Assembly (NCBI RefSeq): GCF_000827595.2 | Contig: NZ_LN776194.1 | Coordinates: 1 to 64,000 of the forward strand | Length of the DNA stretch: 64,000 bases | Reading direction: 5' to 3' | Source of the DNA: Necropsobacter massiliensis | GTDB lineage: Bacteria > Pseudomonadota > Gammaproteobacteria > Enterobacterales > Pasteurellaceae | Shown here: piece by piece, positions 32,236 through 40,742 of the stretch | Numbering within the stretch: position 1 is the stretch's first letter | Layout of the letters: every line of letters starts with the position of its first letter | Translations under genes and position numbers: made by a program | The notes under the pieces: generated by a model | The model's database searches: none | Seen by the model: only the letters and a program-made list of their open reading frames with translations | What the model was told of the DNA's origin: nothing

Positions 32236-33156
32236 ATGGAATTTCTGGACGGCTTTCCCGCAGCCATCGTTATTTTTGTGTTACTGGTCGTTTTTGTTTT
32301 GTATTCAACCTTAAAAACCGTGCCGCAAGGTTATCATTGGACAATTGAGCGTTTCGGGCGCTATACCCGCACCTTAACACCGGGGTTAAATTTTGTGGTG
32401 CCGTTTGTGGATCGCGTCGGTCGTAAAATCAATATGATGGAACAGGTGTTGGATATTCCTTCACAAGAAGTGATTTCCAAAGATAACGCCAATGTATCGA
32501 TTGATGCCGTATGTTTTGTGCAGGTTATCGATGCACGCCGCGCCGCTTATGAAGTCAACCATTTGGAACAGGCTATTATCAACCTGACCATGACCAATAT
32601 TCGTACTGTGCTGGGCTCAATGGAGCTGGATGAAATGCTGTCGCAACGCGATAATATCAATGGTCGTCTGCTGGCGATTGTGGATGAAGCCACTAACCCG
32701 TGGGGAATTAAAGTGACCCGTATCGAAATTCGCGATGTACGCCCGCCTCATGAACTGATTGCCGCGATGAACGCGCAAATGAAAGCGGAACGCAATAAAC
32801 GCGCGGATATTCTGGAGGCGGAAGGTGTGCGTCAAGCGGAAATTCTGCGCGCGGAAGGCGAAAAACAATCCCGTATTCTGAAAGCGGAAGGGGAGCGTCA
32901 AGAGGCTTTCTTACAGGCTGAAGCACGGGAACGTGCCGCCGAAGCGGAAGCAAAGGCGACACAAATGGTCTCCGAGGCGATTGCCAGCGGCGATACTAAA
33001 GCGATCAATTATTTTATCGCGCAGAAATATACCGAAGCGCTGAAAGAAATCGGCGGTTCCAATAACAGTAAAGTTGTGCTAATGCCGCTAGAGGCGGGTA
33101 ATCTTATCGGTTCTGTGGCGGGCATTGCCGAGTTGCTGAAAGGCGAGAAAAAATAG
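32236..33156 (+). CDS. qmcA: SPFH/band 7 membrane protein QmcA
   Basis: Stomatin-like protein of 306 residues, thought to organise membrane microdomains and influence membrane protease activity. It has an N-terminal membrane segment (about residues 8-26, [16 protein letters not shown]) followed by the SPFH domain ([21 protein letters not shown]). A long Glu/Lys/Ala-rich coiled coil covers about residues 175-245. ATG 32236 is chosen because TAGGAG lies upstream and the hydrophobic N-terminus follows; the frame extends 7 codons further. The next gene encodes its usual NfeD partner. Confidence 0.93.
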   Translation: MEFLDGFPAAIVIFVLLVVFVLYSTLKTVPQGYHWTIERFGRYTRTLTPGLNFVVPFVDRVGRKINMMEQVLDIPSQEVISKDNANVSIDAVCFVQVIDARRAAYEVNHLEQAIINLTMTNIRTVLGSMELDEMLSQRDNINGRLLAIVDEATNPWGIKVTRIEIRDVRPPHELIAAMNAQMKAERNKRADILEAEGVRQAEILRAEGEKQSRILKAEGERQEAFLQAEARERAAEAEAKATQMVSEAIASGDTKAINYFIAQKYTEALKEIGGSNNSKVVLMPLEAGNLIGSVAGIAELLKGEKK

Positions 33157-33312
33157 CCTGTCGGACCGTGCCGTTGTTTTCGGCGCATAACCGCTCTGGT
33201 TGCTCGGTGTCGTTGGATATGATGTACGAAAGCGTTTATTTATCAGGAATAGAATTATCTGAGCGGCAAACCTGAATGGATTTCTCGGATTGCCGATTTG
33301 AAGGGGGCTATA

Positions 33313-33765
33313 ATGCAATGGTTGATGACGTGGACCGTATGGCACTGGCTGGTATTCGGCTTTAGTTTATTGATTGCCGAAATTCTGCTGCCGGGCGTGT
33401 TTCTGTTATGGTGGGGATTGGCGGCGCTGGTGATAGCTGCCGTTGTGGCGCTGGTGCCGACCTTACCTCTATCCATCGTGATTGTCGGTTATGCCTTATT
33501 GGCGATTATCCTCAGTTTATTATGGTGGAAATATCAGCATGGAAAAGACCGTGCCGATCAGGCGAAAACCTCGCTGAATCAGCGTGATCACGCCATGCTC
33601 GGTTTGCGCGGCAGCGTGCGTGAAATGAATGACAGCGGTATCGGGCGCGGTTATTTTGGCGATACGACTTGGCGCATTCAGGGGCAAAATTTACAGGTGG
33701 GCGATATTGTTGAGGTGCAGCGTGTCGAAGGCATCACGTTGTGGGTACGTAAAGTGGAAAAATAG
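33313..33765 (+). CDS. NfeD-family membrane protein (YbbJ-like)
   Basis: 150-residue partner of the SPFH protein encoded just upstream. It has an N-terminal hydrophobic hairpin (WHWLVFGFSLLIAEILLPGVFLLWWGLAALVI and a second segment near residues 50-65). A C-terminal OB-fold domain (LRGSVREMNDSGIGRGYFGDTTWRI...GDIVEVQRVEGITLWV) follows. This arrangement is typical of short NfeD1b proteins such as E. coli YbbJ. The ATG at 33313 follows GGGGGC; the frame opens earlier at a TTG. It is separated from the flavodoxin-like gene by a single base. Confidence 0.9.
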   Translation: MQWLMTWTVWHWLVFGFSLLIAEILLPGVFLLWWGLAALVIAAVVALVPTLPLSIVIVGYALLAIILSLLWWKYQHGKDRADQAKTSLNQRDHAMLGLRGSVREMNDSGIGRGYFGDTTWRIQGQNLQVGDIVEVQRVEGITLWVRKVEK

Positions 33766-33766
33766 T

Positions 33767-34393
33767 ATGAATCATTTAGTTATTTTTGCTCACCCGAACG
33801 GTGAGCAAAGTTTTAATAAAGCGATATTGGATGCGGTGGTGCAGACAAGTCGGAATTTGGCGGTTGACACCGTGGTGCGGGATCTTTATGCGCTGGAGTT
33901 TAATCCGTTGCTGAGCTGGAAAGAATTACAGGCGGCATATCGCGGCATTACGCCAGCGGAAATCAGCCATGAACAGCGACTGATTACACAGGCAGATTTA
34001 ATCACGCTGATTTATCCGTTGTGGTGGATGGGATTCCCGGCAATATTGAAAGGCTATCTGGATCGCGTATTAAGCCACGGTTTTGCCTATAAAACTGAAG
34101 CGGGCGTATCGGTCGGCTTGCTGGGCGGGAAAAAAATGCAGCATTTCATGACAATTGGCAATAATGTCGACAAATATCGCAAACTCGGCTTTGCGCAATC
34201 TTTATGTGATTGCTTGGTTAACGGTTTGTTTAATTACTGCGGCATTACGGATATTCAGCATCAAGTGTTCGGCGATATTCATGTGATTGATGATCAGGCA
34301 CGTGGGCGAATGCTTGGAGATGCCGCCCGACAAACTCAACAAAATTTGACCGCACTTTTCACTAACCGAGAACAAGAAAAGGCTGCATTATGA
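33767..34393 (+). CDS. Flavodoxin-fold NAD(P)H oxidoreductase (NQO1/MdaB-like)
   Basis: 208-residue protein of the NAD(P)H-quinone reductase/flavodoxin-2 family. HLVIFAHPNGEQSFNKAI is the FMN/FAD phosphate-binding start, and IYPLWWMGFPAILKGYLDRVLSHGFAY is the family's central signature. TIGNNVDKYRK follows. A soluble flavoenzyme reducing quinones or nitro/azo compounds by two electrons is likely; the substrate is unknown. ATG 33767 is one base after the nfeD stop, and its own stop overlaps the ATG of the TorD-like gene by ATGA, so the three genes look like one transcript. Confidence 0.85.
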   Translation: MNHLVIFAHPNGEQSFNKAILDAVVQTSRNLAVDTVVRDLYALEFNPLLSWKELQAAYRGITPAEISHEQRLITQADLITLIYPLWWMGFPAILKGYLDRVLSHGFAYKTEAGVSVGLLGGKKMQHFMTIGNNVDKYRKLGFAQSLCDCLVNGLFNYCGITDIQHQVFGDIHVIDDQARGRMLGDAARQTQQNLTALFTNREQEKAAL

Positions 34394-34959
34394 CTACGGC
34401 GTATCAATTAAATAATTTTTCTCTTATCAGCCGATTATTCGGCAACCTATTTTATCGTGCGCCGACCGATCCCGTATTGGCGGAAACCTTTATCTGGCTA
34501 CAACAAAAAGGTTTGAGCCGTATTTGGGCGCTGGATACCGATAAACAAAGCGAACAGGCGCTAGACAGTTTGCAGATGCCGATTGATTTGACCTTATTGG
34601 ATAAGGAATATCAACGTCTGTTTGGCGGCGAAAACCCATTGGTTGATCCGAGAATTTCAGCATACGGACTTGATGTATCGGCATTCATTGATTTCAGAAC
34701 CGTCAGAGCTATGCCACCGGTGAAAAGTGCGGATCATTTTGCGTTAGTTTTTTTAACCGCCTCTTGGATCGAAGATAATCTAGATTCCGTTGCCGCCCAA
34801 CGGACATTATTCGAGCGTTTTTTACTGCCTTGCGCCGCCCAATTCCTGACTTCGGTCGAAACCAACGCCACCCTGCCTTTTTACCGCTCGCTTGCCTTAC
34901 TCAGCAAAGCAATTTTATCCGCAATGGCCGATGAACTGGAAGAAAGCGAAACGGTATAA
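34390..34959 (+). CDS. TorD/YcdY-family molecular chaperone
   Basis: All-helical 189-residue protein resembling E. coli YcdY of the TorD/DmsD family, which binds signal peptides or apoproteins of molybdoenzymes or related partners. Family traits include LISRLFGNLFYRAPTDP near the N-terminus, LDKEYQRLFGG, ADHFALVFLTASWIEDN and the C-terminal FYRSLALLSKAILSAMADELEE. Its start overlaps the stop of the oxidoreductase gene (ATGA). The torY-torZ operon further along the window (56.1-60.0 kb) offers a possible client. A terminator follows immediately. Confidence 0.8.
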   Translation: MTTAYQLNNFSLISRLFGNLFYRAPTDPVLAETFIWLQQKGLSRIWALDTDKQSEQALDSLQMPIDLTLLDKEYQRLFGGENPLVDPRISAYGLDVSAFIDFRTVRAMPPVKSADHFALVFLTASWIEDNLDSVAAQRTLFERFLLPCAAQFLTSVETNATLPFYRSLALLSKAILSAMADELEESETV

Positions 34960-34964
34960 GATAA

Positions 34965-34984
34965 AAAGCATCCGAGGATGCTTT
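34965..34984. terminator. Terminator at left edge of the gltS-rraA-lysR cassette
   Basis: AAAGCATCCGAGGATGCTTT is a near-perfect palindrome with a central GA. It serves the convergent TorD-like and gltS genes. The same 20-mer in reverse complement lies at 37999-38018, at the other edge of the cassette. Confidence 0.85.
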
Positions 34985-35000
34985 ATTGTAAGTAATATCG

Positions 35001-36179
35001 TTATTTAAATAAGTTAATAAATAATGTAATAATAATCGGATTACAAATGTTAATAAATACAACGGTAATCACCGGTAGTACAAACCAGGCGGTCGGTGCT
35101 GGACCGTTTTTCTCAATGATAGCAGACATGTTTGCCATGGCGTTGGGGGTTTGTCCTAAGCCTACACCACAATGTCCCGCTGCCATAACCGCGGCGTCAT
35201 AATTTCTGCCCATAGTGAAAAAGGTAATATAATAAGCCCATAACATCATTAATGCAGCTTGAGAGAGCAGAATAATCACCATCGGTAGGGCGAGATCAAG
35301 TAATTTGTTAATATTCAACGCCATCAATACCATAGATAAAAATAAATTTAATGAAATATCACCGATAATATCGATTTCTTTCATTCTCAGCTTTAATAAA
35401 TCCAGATCTGCAAGATTACGAATCAGTGCACCTCCGAATAAACAGCCGACATAGTATGGGAAGGTTAGACCGGTTAGATTCAGCAGTTTTGAAATATAAG
35501 AACCGATTAATGCAGCAACTAAAATCATAATTGTGCTGTGTAATAGATTTTTGCCATTTAAAACAGACTGTGAGTTATTTCGATCATCCCGATTTTCAGC
35601 GCTGTCAGCCGTTAAATTATATTTACCGATAAGACGTTTTGCGACCGGTCCACCGATTAAACTACCCAGCAATAAACCGAATGTTGCCGCCGCAATACCA
35701 ATTGTCATTCCTCCGTCAGCACCGAATTCTTCGAGGGTCGGACCGAATGCGGCAGCCGATCCCACTCCGCCGGACATGGAAATGGAACCCATCGCCACGC
35801 CATGTAATGCGTGTAATCCGAATAAATGGGCAAGCCCCGCACCAAGCAAATTCTGGAAAAATAACAGACTAACCGCAACAATAGCTAGAATAGCACCTAA
35901 TTTTCCGCTTTTACGAATAACGGAAAAACTACAGGTAAATCCGGTACAAGTGAAAAAGATATTCATGAAGAAATCTTGTAATGTATTTGTTAATTTAATT
36001 TCAAAAGTACCGGTTTTAATGCCGATAAACATCAGAATACTAAATAATAGTCCGCCAATAACGGGAGCCGGAATAAAATAAGTTTGAAAGAATTTGATTT
36101 TGCTCTTAATGAATTGTCCCAGTAGAAATAATACTGCGGCTACCGCTGCAGTTTGTAACAAATCAAAGGTAATTATCAT
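35001..36179 (-). CDS. gltS: GltS-family sodium:carboxylate/glutamate symporter
   Basis: Polytopic inner-membrane protein of the glutamate:Na+ symporter (ESS) family, 392 residues. Both inverted-repeat signature loops are present: GSISMSGGVGSAAAFGP with GLLLGSLIGGPVAKRLI, and NYDAAVMAAGHCGVGLGQTPNAMANM. The loop residues differ from E. coli GltS (SMSGGVGSAAAFG versus TLSGGHGTGAAWS), so the substrate may be another acidic compound. The ATG has a GAGGAAG ribosome site that lies inside the upstream gene, whose stop it overlaps by 17 bases. Pairing with an aldolase-type enzyme and a divergent LysR regulator suggests import of that enzyme's substrate precursor. Confidence 0.85.
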   Translation of the reverse strand: MIITFDLLQTAAVAAVLFLLGQFIKSKIKFFQTYFIPAPVIGGLLFSILMFIGIKTGTFEIKLTNTLQDFFMNIFFTCTGFTCSFSVIRKSGKLGAILAIVAVSLLFFQNLLGAGLAHLFGLHALHGVAMGSISMSGGVGSAAAFGPTLEEFGADGGMTIGIAAATFGLLLGSLIGGPVAKRLIGKYNLTADSAENRDDRNNSQSVLNGKNLLHSTIMILVAALIGSYISKLLNLTGLTFPYYVGCLFGGALIRNLADLDLLKLRMKEIDIIGDISLNLFLSMVLMALNINKLLDLALPMVIILLSQAALMMLWAYYITFFTMGRNYDAAVMAAGHCGVGLGQTPNAMANMSAIIEKNGPAPTAWFVLPVITVVFINICNPIIITLFINLFK

Positions 36180-36870
36180 AATTTACTTCCTCGTCAATAA
36201 ATTCGCATCCGCTTTGTGCCAGTTTGTCATAGACCCAATCTATATTCAGATTTTTATTGGTATGAATTTCAGCCAACATTTGTTGTTCTTTTTTGGCGAT
36301 TTGAGCCGCCTTTATTAAAACATCTTCCGCATCTTTGGGACGAATAGAAATTACGCCGCTTTCATCGCCCACAATAATATCGCCCGGAAAAATAATGCGA
36401 CCACCGATATTTACCGGCACGTTAATTTCACCTGGTCCGTTTTTATAAGGGCCGTTTGGTGTGGATGCACAGGCAAAAACGGGAAAATCTATCTTTTCTA
36501 ACTCTTTTTTATCTCGAATTGCGCCGTATATTATAAAGCCGGCAAGTTCGCGAGCTTTAGCTAGCTGTGCCATAATTTCGCCGCAGAGTGCTCTTTCGTT
36601 AAAGCCACCGCCGTCAACAACGATAACATCGCCTTTTTTTGCCTGCGCAATAGCGTAATAGAATAATAAGTTATCGCCACCTTGTACTCGAACGGTGTAC
36701 GCTGTACCTAACATCAATTTGTCATTAACAGCAAAAAATTGAGAGGATATTGCTGCTGTTCTATTCATGCTGTCATCTAGAACAGAGACGGGAATATCTC
36801 GGAATTTTTCTAGTTGGTGTGAAGAAGTGCGGGTAAAATTTTTGATAATTCTAAATCCTACATTTTTCAT
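36163..36870 (-). CDS. RraA-family enzyme (HMG/CHA aldolase or oxaloacetate decarboxylase type)
   Basis: 235-residue protein of the RraA-like fold. The length and sequence match 4-hydroxy-4-methyl-2-oxoglutarate/4-carboxy-4-hydroxy-2-oxoadipate aldolases, not the 161-residue E. coli RNase E regulator. The active-site loop DGGGFNERALCGE (about residues 86-98) and IIYGAIRD with Arg119-Asp120 are intact. As I recall it, the E. coli regulator has Gln at the Asp position, so the Arg-Asp pair argues for catalysis on pyruvate or oxaloacetate-type substrates. AAGGAG precedes the ATG. The gene overlaps gltS by 17 bases and is divergent from a LysR regulator. The true substrate is unknown. Confidence 0.8.
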   Translation of the reverse strand: MKNVGFRIIKNFTRTSSHQLEKFRDIPVSVLDDSMNRTAAISSQFFAVNDKLMLGTAYTVRVQGGDNLLFYYAIAQAKKGDVIVVDGGGFNERALCGEIMAQLAKARELAGFIIYGAIRDKKELEKIDFPVFACASTPNGPYKNGPGEINVPVNIGGRIIFPGDIIVGDESGVISIRPKDAEDVLIKAAQIAKKEQQMLAEIHTNKNLNIDWVYDKLAQSGCEFIDEEVNYDNYL

Positions 36871-36957
36871 GATTTCTCCTTGTTTTGGTTAATAATGTAT
36901 CTTTTTTTAACCTAACATACAGATATATATTTATAAAACGAATAATTGTGATATTTT

Positions 36958-36976
36958 ATATCTATAAAATAGATAT
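36958..36976. promoter_or_regulatory. Candidate LysR-type operator
   Basis: ATATCTAT-AAA-ATAGATAT is a perfect inverted repeat just before the lysR ribosome site, in the gap between the divergent rraA-like and lysR genes. It contains the T-N11-A pattern of LysR operators. Autoregulation and control of the divergent operon are inferred. Confidence 0.6.
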
Positions 36977-36988
36977 TTGGGGGGTGAT

Positions 36989-37906
36989 ATGACTTTTGAC
37001 CAAATCAGAACATTTCTGACTATTATTGAATGTGGTAATATTTCTACCGCGTCAACTATATTGTTTACTTCACAATCTACAATCAGCAGCCGAATCAAAT
37101 TATTAGAAGAAGAATTGGACGTTCAGTTATTAATTAGAAGTAAGGGCGTGCGCAGTATTGAGCTAACACCTCATGGCAAAGAATTTATTCCTATTGCACA
37201 ACAATGGCTTAGCCTATGGCAGGATACGAAACGAATTACTGAACAGGGTAAAATACAAATTTTAAATATTGGTAGTGTGGATTTAATTAATAATTTTACT
37301 TTTTTTCCGCTTTATCAACGTTATTTGAATCAATACCCTTATACTAAGTTATGTATTAATACTTTTCATTCGCCTGAGATTCATTCGCTTATTGAAAATC
37401 GTACTATTGATATAGGGTTTGTTTTTAGTCAGATTAAATATCAAAATATTATCTCTAAACCGGTTTACCGAGAGAAAATGTATTTAATTTGTCATCAGGA
37501 AAGTGATTATTACGATAATATTCATCCTGCAAAATTGGATATTACCAATGAAATTTATTTACGTTGGGGGGCCGATTTTGAGCAATGGCATCACGCACAT
37601 TGGGATCCGCATGAACATCCAATAATTACTGTCAATACCGGATCGTTAATTGCACGTTATTTGGATAAACCAGGTTATTGGGCAATTGCACCGATGTCTT
37701 TGGTTTCATATATTAAGGAATTCTATCGGATTGCTTGCTATCAAATTCAGGAACCGCCACCGCCAAGAATTTGTTACCTGCTGACTCATCGGTATGCTAA
37801 GCCGAGTTTGCTGGAAACGATAAGAATATTTGAGCAGGAAGTAACGGAATTTATCAGTTCTAATGCAAATATTTGCCGATTTGAAAGCTGGATGCTGGAT
37901 AAATAA
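36989..37906 (+). CDS. LysR-family transcriptional regulator
   Basis: 305-residue regulator with the N-terminal winged helix-turn-helix MTFDQIRTFLTIIECGNISTASTILFTSQSTISSRIKLLEEEL and a type 2 periplasmic-binding-like effector domain. The effector-domain start is visible in ILNIGSVDLINNFTFFPLYQRYLNQYP. ATG 36989 is chosen over an upstream TTG because GGGGGG lies 5 bases before it and the helix-turn-helix begins immediately. It is divergent from the rraA-gltS pair and surely controls it. The gene is noticeably A+T-rich with many AAT/TTA codons, unlike its neighbours. The inducer is unknown. Confidence 0.9.
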   Translation: MTFDQIRTFLTIIECGNISTASTILFTSQSTISSRIKLLEEELDVQLLIRSKGVRSIELTPHGKEFIPIAQQWLSLWQDTKRITEQGKIQILNIGSVDLINNFTFFPLYQRYLNQYPYTKLCINTFHSPEIHSLIENRTIDIGFVFSQIKYQNIISKPVYREKMYLICHQESDYYDNIHPAKLDITNEIYLRWGADFEQWHHAHWDPHEHPIITVNTGSLIARYLDKPGYWAIAPMSLVSYIKEFYRIACYQIQEPPPPRICYLLTHRYAKPSLLETIRIFEQEVTEFISSNANICRFESWMLDK

Positions 37907-37998
37907 TGCCATATCGGAGAAAAGTGCGGTTGATTTTTAACAAGAATATGAATACCGTATTCGATGCGCTAAATCAGGTGGGACGATTTGGTGTTAAA

Positions 37999-38018
37999 AA
38001 AGCATCCTCGGATGCTTT
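37999..38018. terminator. Terminator at right edge of the gltS-rraA-lysR cassette
   Basis: AAAGCATCCTCGGATGCTTT, flanked by an A run and a T run, lies between the convergent lysR and lpxL genes. It is the exact reverse complement of the hairpin at 34965-34984. Confidence 0.9.
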
Positions 38019-38028
38019 TTTCATTTAA

Positions 38029-38964
38029 TCAATCGTATAAACTCGGGTCTTGAGCGTGCGGGCGGGTTTTGAACCGGCGATGCAGCCACATATATTGTTC
38101 AATACCGCGTAGGATCTCTTTTTCAACGATTTTATTCATACGTATGGCGATATCGGTTTCCGTGGTCAAATCGCTGAAATCTACCGGCGCCGAAATGGTA
38201 ACGGTATAACCCGAACCGTCGCGGTTGCGCAGCGGCGCAAAGGGAATTACTTTACTGTTTGGTGATGCCTTCAGCAAATAATAACTGCCGGTAGTGGTGG
38301 CAGCCTGCGTTACCGCGAAAAAAGGGACGAAAACCGCATTTTTATGCCCGTAGTCATGATCAGGCGCATACCAAATAATCTCGCCATGTTTCAGCGCTCT
38401 GAGCATCCCGCGTAAGTCTTTGCGATCCAGCATATCTTTATTGGAACGTAAACGCCCGCGGGTTTGCAGCCAATCCATCATCAGGTTGTCGTTGGGGCGG
38501 TAAACCCCGATGCCAGGCTGGTGTATGCCGACAATGCGCGCACCGAGTTCAAGAGTCAGAAAATGGATGCCGACGAAAATAATGCCGTCTTGCAGATTCT
38601 GTGTTAAATAGTCCAAACCTTCGATTTTAGACCATTTTTTAATCCGTTTATCCGACCAAAACCATGCCATGCCCGTTTCGATAATCGCCATTCCGGTCGA
38701 TTTCAAATTTGCCTGCACAATTGCCTCGATCTGCGCGGCGGAATAGTTCGGAAAGCACAGTTGTAAATTGCGGCGTGCGATTTTGAGTCGGCGCTGACCG
38801 ACTTTCAGTTTAGAAAACAGCCACCCCAGCAGACCGCCGATTTTTATTAGTAGCGGATAAGGCAGCAACAGAATCAGCCGCCAGATAGCCAATGCGAGCC
38901 AGAATCCCCAGTATTTGGGTTTTAGAAATGATTTGCTGAAAGTAGGAAGTGATGCTTTTGCCAT
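38029..38964 (-). CDS. lpxL: Lipid A lauroyl-type acyltransferase LpxL/HtrB
   Basis: Inner-membrane acyltransferase that adds a secondary acyl chain to Kdo2-lipid IVA in lipid A synthesis. The 311-residue protein has a membrane anchor near its N-terminus (LALAIWRLILLLPYPLLIKIGGLLG) and the catalytic HX4E-type motif in VGIHFLTLELGARIVG. YRPNDNLMMDWLQTRGR follows, then DHDYGHKNAVFVPFF. It is the LpxL/HtrB type rather than LpxM by these motifs, though chain specificity cannot be read from sequence. It is divergent from hldE, an order I recall from H. influenzae (htrB-rfaE). Confidence 0.92.
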   Translation of the reverse strand: MAKASLPTFSKSFLKPKYWGFWLALAIWRLILLLPYPLLIKIGGLLGWLFSKLKVGQRRLKIARRNLQLCFPNYSAAQIEAIVQANLKSTGMAIIETGMAWFWSDKRIKKWSKIEGLDYLTQNLQDGIIFVGIHFLTLELGARIVGIHQPGIGVYRPNDNLMMDWLQTRGRLRSNKDMLDRKDLRGMLRALKHGEIIWYAPDHDYGHKNAVFVPFFAVTQAATTTGSYYLLKASPNSKVIPFAPLRNRDGSGYTVTISAPVDFSDLTTETDIAIRMNKIVEKEILRGIEQYMWLHRRFKTRPHAQDPSLYD

Positions 38965-39105
38965 AATAAAAATACAACGTGTTACGAAAATCGCTTAGTT
39001 TAACAGACCTTAGCGATTAGTTTAGCGGAATTCTTAGTAAATAGCATTTATCCTGTGGTAAAATCAGCAAAATTTTTCCAATTGCGATTAAGGAATAGAA
39101 GAAAA

Positions 39106-40536
39106 ATGGGTCAATATTCAGCACAATTTCAGAATGCAAAAGTGTTAGTTTTAGGAGACGTGATGTTGGATCGCTACTGGTTCGGGGCAACAAATCGGAT
39201 TTCTCCCGAGGCGCCGGTACCGGTCGTGCGCGTACAGGAACATGAAGAACGGGCGGGCGGCGCGGCGAATGTGGCGATGAATATCGCATCGTTGAATGTT
39301 CCGGTGGAGTTGCTGGGGTTAATTGGACAGGATGAAACCGGCGGTGCGCTGACCGCACTGTTGGAAGAACAGAACATCGGTTGCAATTTCGTCCGCCTTG
39401 ACACTCATCCGACCATTACCAAACTGCGCATTTTATCCCGCCATCAGCAGCTATTGCGCCTTGATTTTGAAGAAGACTTCAAGAATGTGCGTAGTGATGT
39501 TTTATTGCAAAAGCTGCAAAGTGCGGTGGAAAATTACGGTGCTTTGATTTTATCGGATTATGGTAAAGGCACGCTCAATCAGGTGCAGTTGATGATTCGT
39601 ATCGCCCGTCAGGCCAATGTGCCGGTGTTGATTGATCCGAAAGGAACCGATTTCGAACGCTATCGCGGCGCGACTTTGCTTACCCCGAATATGTCGGAGT
39701 TTGAAGCGGTGGTCGGAAAATGTGAGTCGGAGCAGGATATCGTTGAGAAAGGGCTGAAGCTGATTCGCGATATTGACTTGAGTGCGCTGTTGGTGACCCG
39801 TTCGGAAAAAGGTATGACATTATTACGCCCAGATCAGGCGCCGTTTCATTTGCCAACGGTGGCGAAAGAAGTGTTTGATGTTACCGGCGCCGGCGATACG
39901 GTAATCAGCGTGCTGGCGATTGCATTGGCGGACGGGCGTTCTTTTGAGGAAGCCTGTTATTTGGCTAACGTGGCTGCCGGTATTGTGGTCGGCAAATTGG
40001 GAACCTCTACCGTTTCTCGAGTTGAGCTAGAAAATGCAATCCATGGTCGTAGCAGTTCGGGTTTCGGTATTATGACGGAAGCGGAGCTGAAAAGTGCGGT
40101 CAAATTAGCGCAACAACGTGGTGAAAAAATCGTGATGACTAACGGTTGCTTTGATATTTTGCATCCCGGTCATGTGTCTTATCTGGAAAACGCCCGTAAG
40201 TTGGGGGATCGTTTGATTGTCGCCGTTAATAGTGATGCGTCGGTGAAACGCCTGAAAGGGGAAAATCGCCCGATTAACGAGCTGGCTGCCAGAATGGCAG
40301 TATTGGCGGGGTTGTCTTCGGTGGATTGGCTGGTCGCCTTTGACGAAGATACGCCACAACGTCTAATCGGCGAAATTTTGCCGGATTTGCTGGTAAAAGG
40401 CGGGGACTATAAGCCGGAGGAGATTGCCGGCAGTCAGGAAGTGTGGGCGAACGGTGGTGAAGTCAGAGTGCTGAATTTCGAAAACGGCTGTTCGACCAGT
40501 AATGTGATTAAGAAAATTCAGGCATTATCAAAATAA
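39106..40536 (+). CDS. hldE: Bifunctional heptose kinase/adenylyltransferase HldE
   Basis: Makes ADP-heptose for the lipopolysaccharide inner core. Of 476 residues, the N-terminal ribokinase-like domain (about 1-320) phosphorylates heptose-7-phosphate and shows [14 protein letters not shown] and the catalytic [14 protein letters not shown]. The C-terminal cytidylyltransferase-like domain (about 344-476) shows [24 protein letters not shown] and adds AMP. ATG 39106 is chosen because GGAATAG precedes it and the family begins just before [17 protein letters not shown]. An upstream frame to 39055 is not needed. Two uptake signals lie within the gene. Confidence 0.96.
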   Translation: MGQYSAQFQNAKVLVLGDVMLDRYWFGATNRISPEAPVPVVRVQEHEERAGGAANVAMNIASLNVPVELLGLIGQDETGGALTALLEEQNIGCNFVRLDTHPTITKLRILSRHQQLLRLDFEEDFKNVRSDVLLQKLQSAVENYGALILSDYGKGTLNQVQLMIRIARQANVPVLIDPKGTDFERYRGATLLTPNMSEFEAVVGKCESEQDIVEKGLKLIRDIDLSALLVTRSEKGMTLLRPDQAPFHLPTVAKEVFDVTGAGDTVISVLAIALADGRSFEEACYLANVAAGIVVGKLGTSTVSRVELENAIHGRSSSGFGIMTEAELKSAVKLAQQRGEKIVMTNGCFDILHPGHVSYLENARKLGDRLIVAVNSDASVKRLKGENRPINELAARMAVLAGLSSVDWLVAFDEDTPQRLIGEILPDLLVKGGDYKPEEIAGSQEVWANGGEVRVLNFENGCSTSNVIKKIQALSK

Positions 40537-40548
40537 TCTCGCTCATCT

Positions 40549-40574
40549 CAGGCGGTGCAATCACCGCCTGATTT
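40549..40574 (+). terminator. hldE terminator
   Basis: CAGGCGGTG (40549-40557) pairs with CACCGCCTG (40562-40570), followed by ATTTTCTT. Confidence 0.85.
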
Positions 40575-40715
40575 TCTTATATCTGCGTCGATAAACTGAG
40601 CAATCATTTACCAATATGCTCAGCTTGAAAACACCCGACCGCCTTGCGAAATTCTGTACAATTTTTAATGCTGCGGCGACACGCTTGATTCATATTTATT
40701 GTATTAGTTTCGCCT

Positions 40716-40740
40716 AAAAAAATCCCCAAGCGGGGATTTT
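40716..40740 (-). terminator. ettA terminator
   Basis: On the minus strand AAATCCCC (40739-40732), a GCTT loop and GGGGATTT (40727-40720) are followed by a T run, three bases after the ettA stop codon. The rest of the 206-bp hldE-ettA gap holds a CTGAGCA/TGCTCAG hairpin (about 40596-40625) but no gene that I can support. Confidence 0.88.
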
Positions 40741-40742
40741 GA

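Noticed and set aside
36163..36870. RraA-type regulator of RNase E
   Set aside because: The protein is 235 residues long instead of about 161 and keeps the Arg-Asp catalytic pair, so the enzyme branch of the family is preferred.
34965..38018. Insertion sequence or transposon ends at the cassette borders
   Set aside because: The inverted 20-mers are palindromic hairpins in terminator positions, and there is no transposase or target duplication that I can see.
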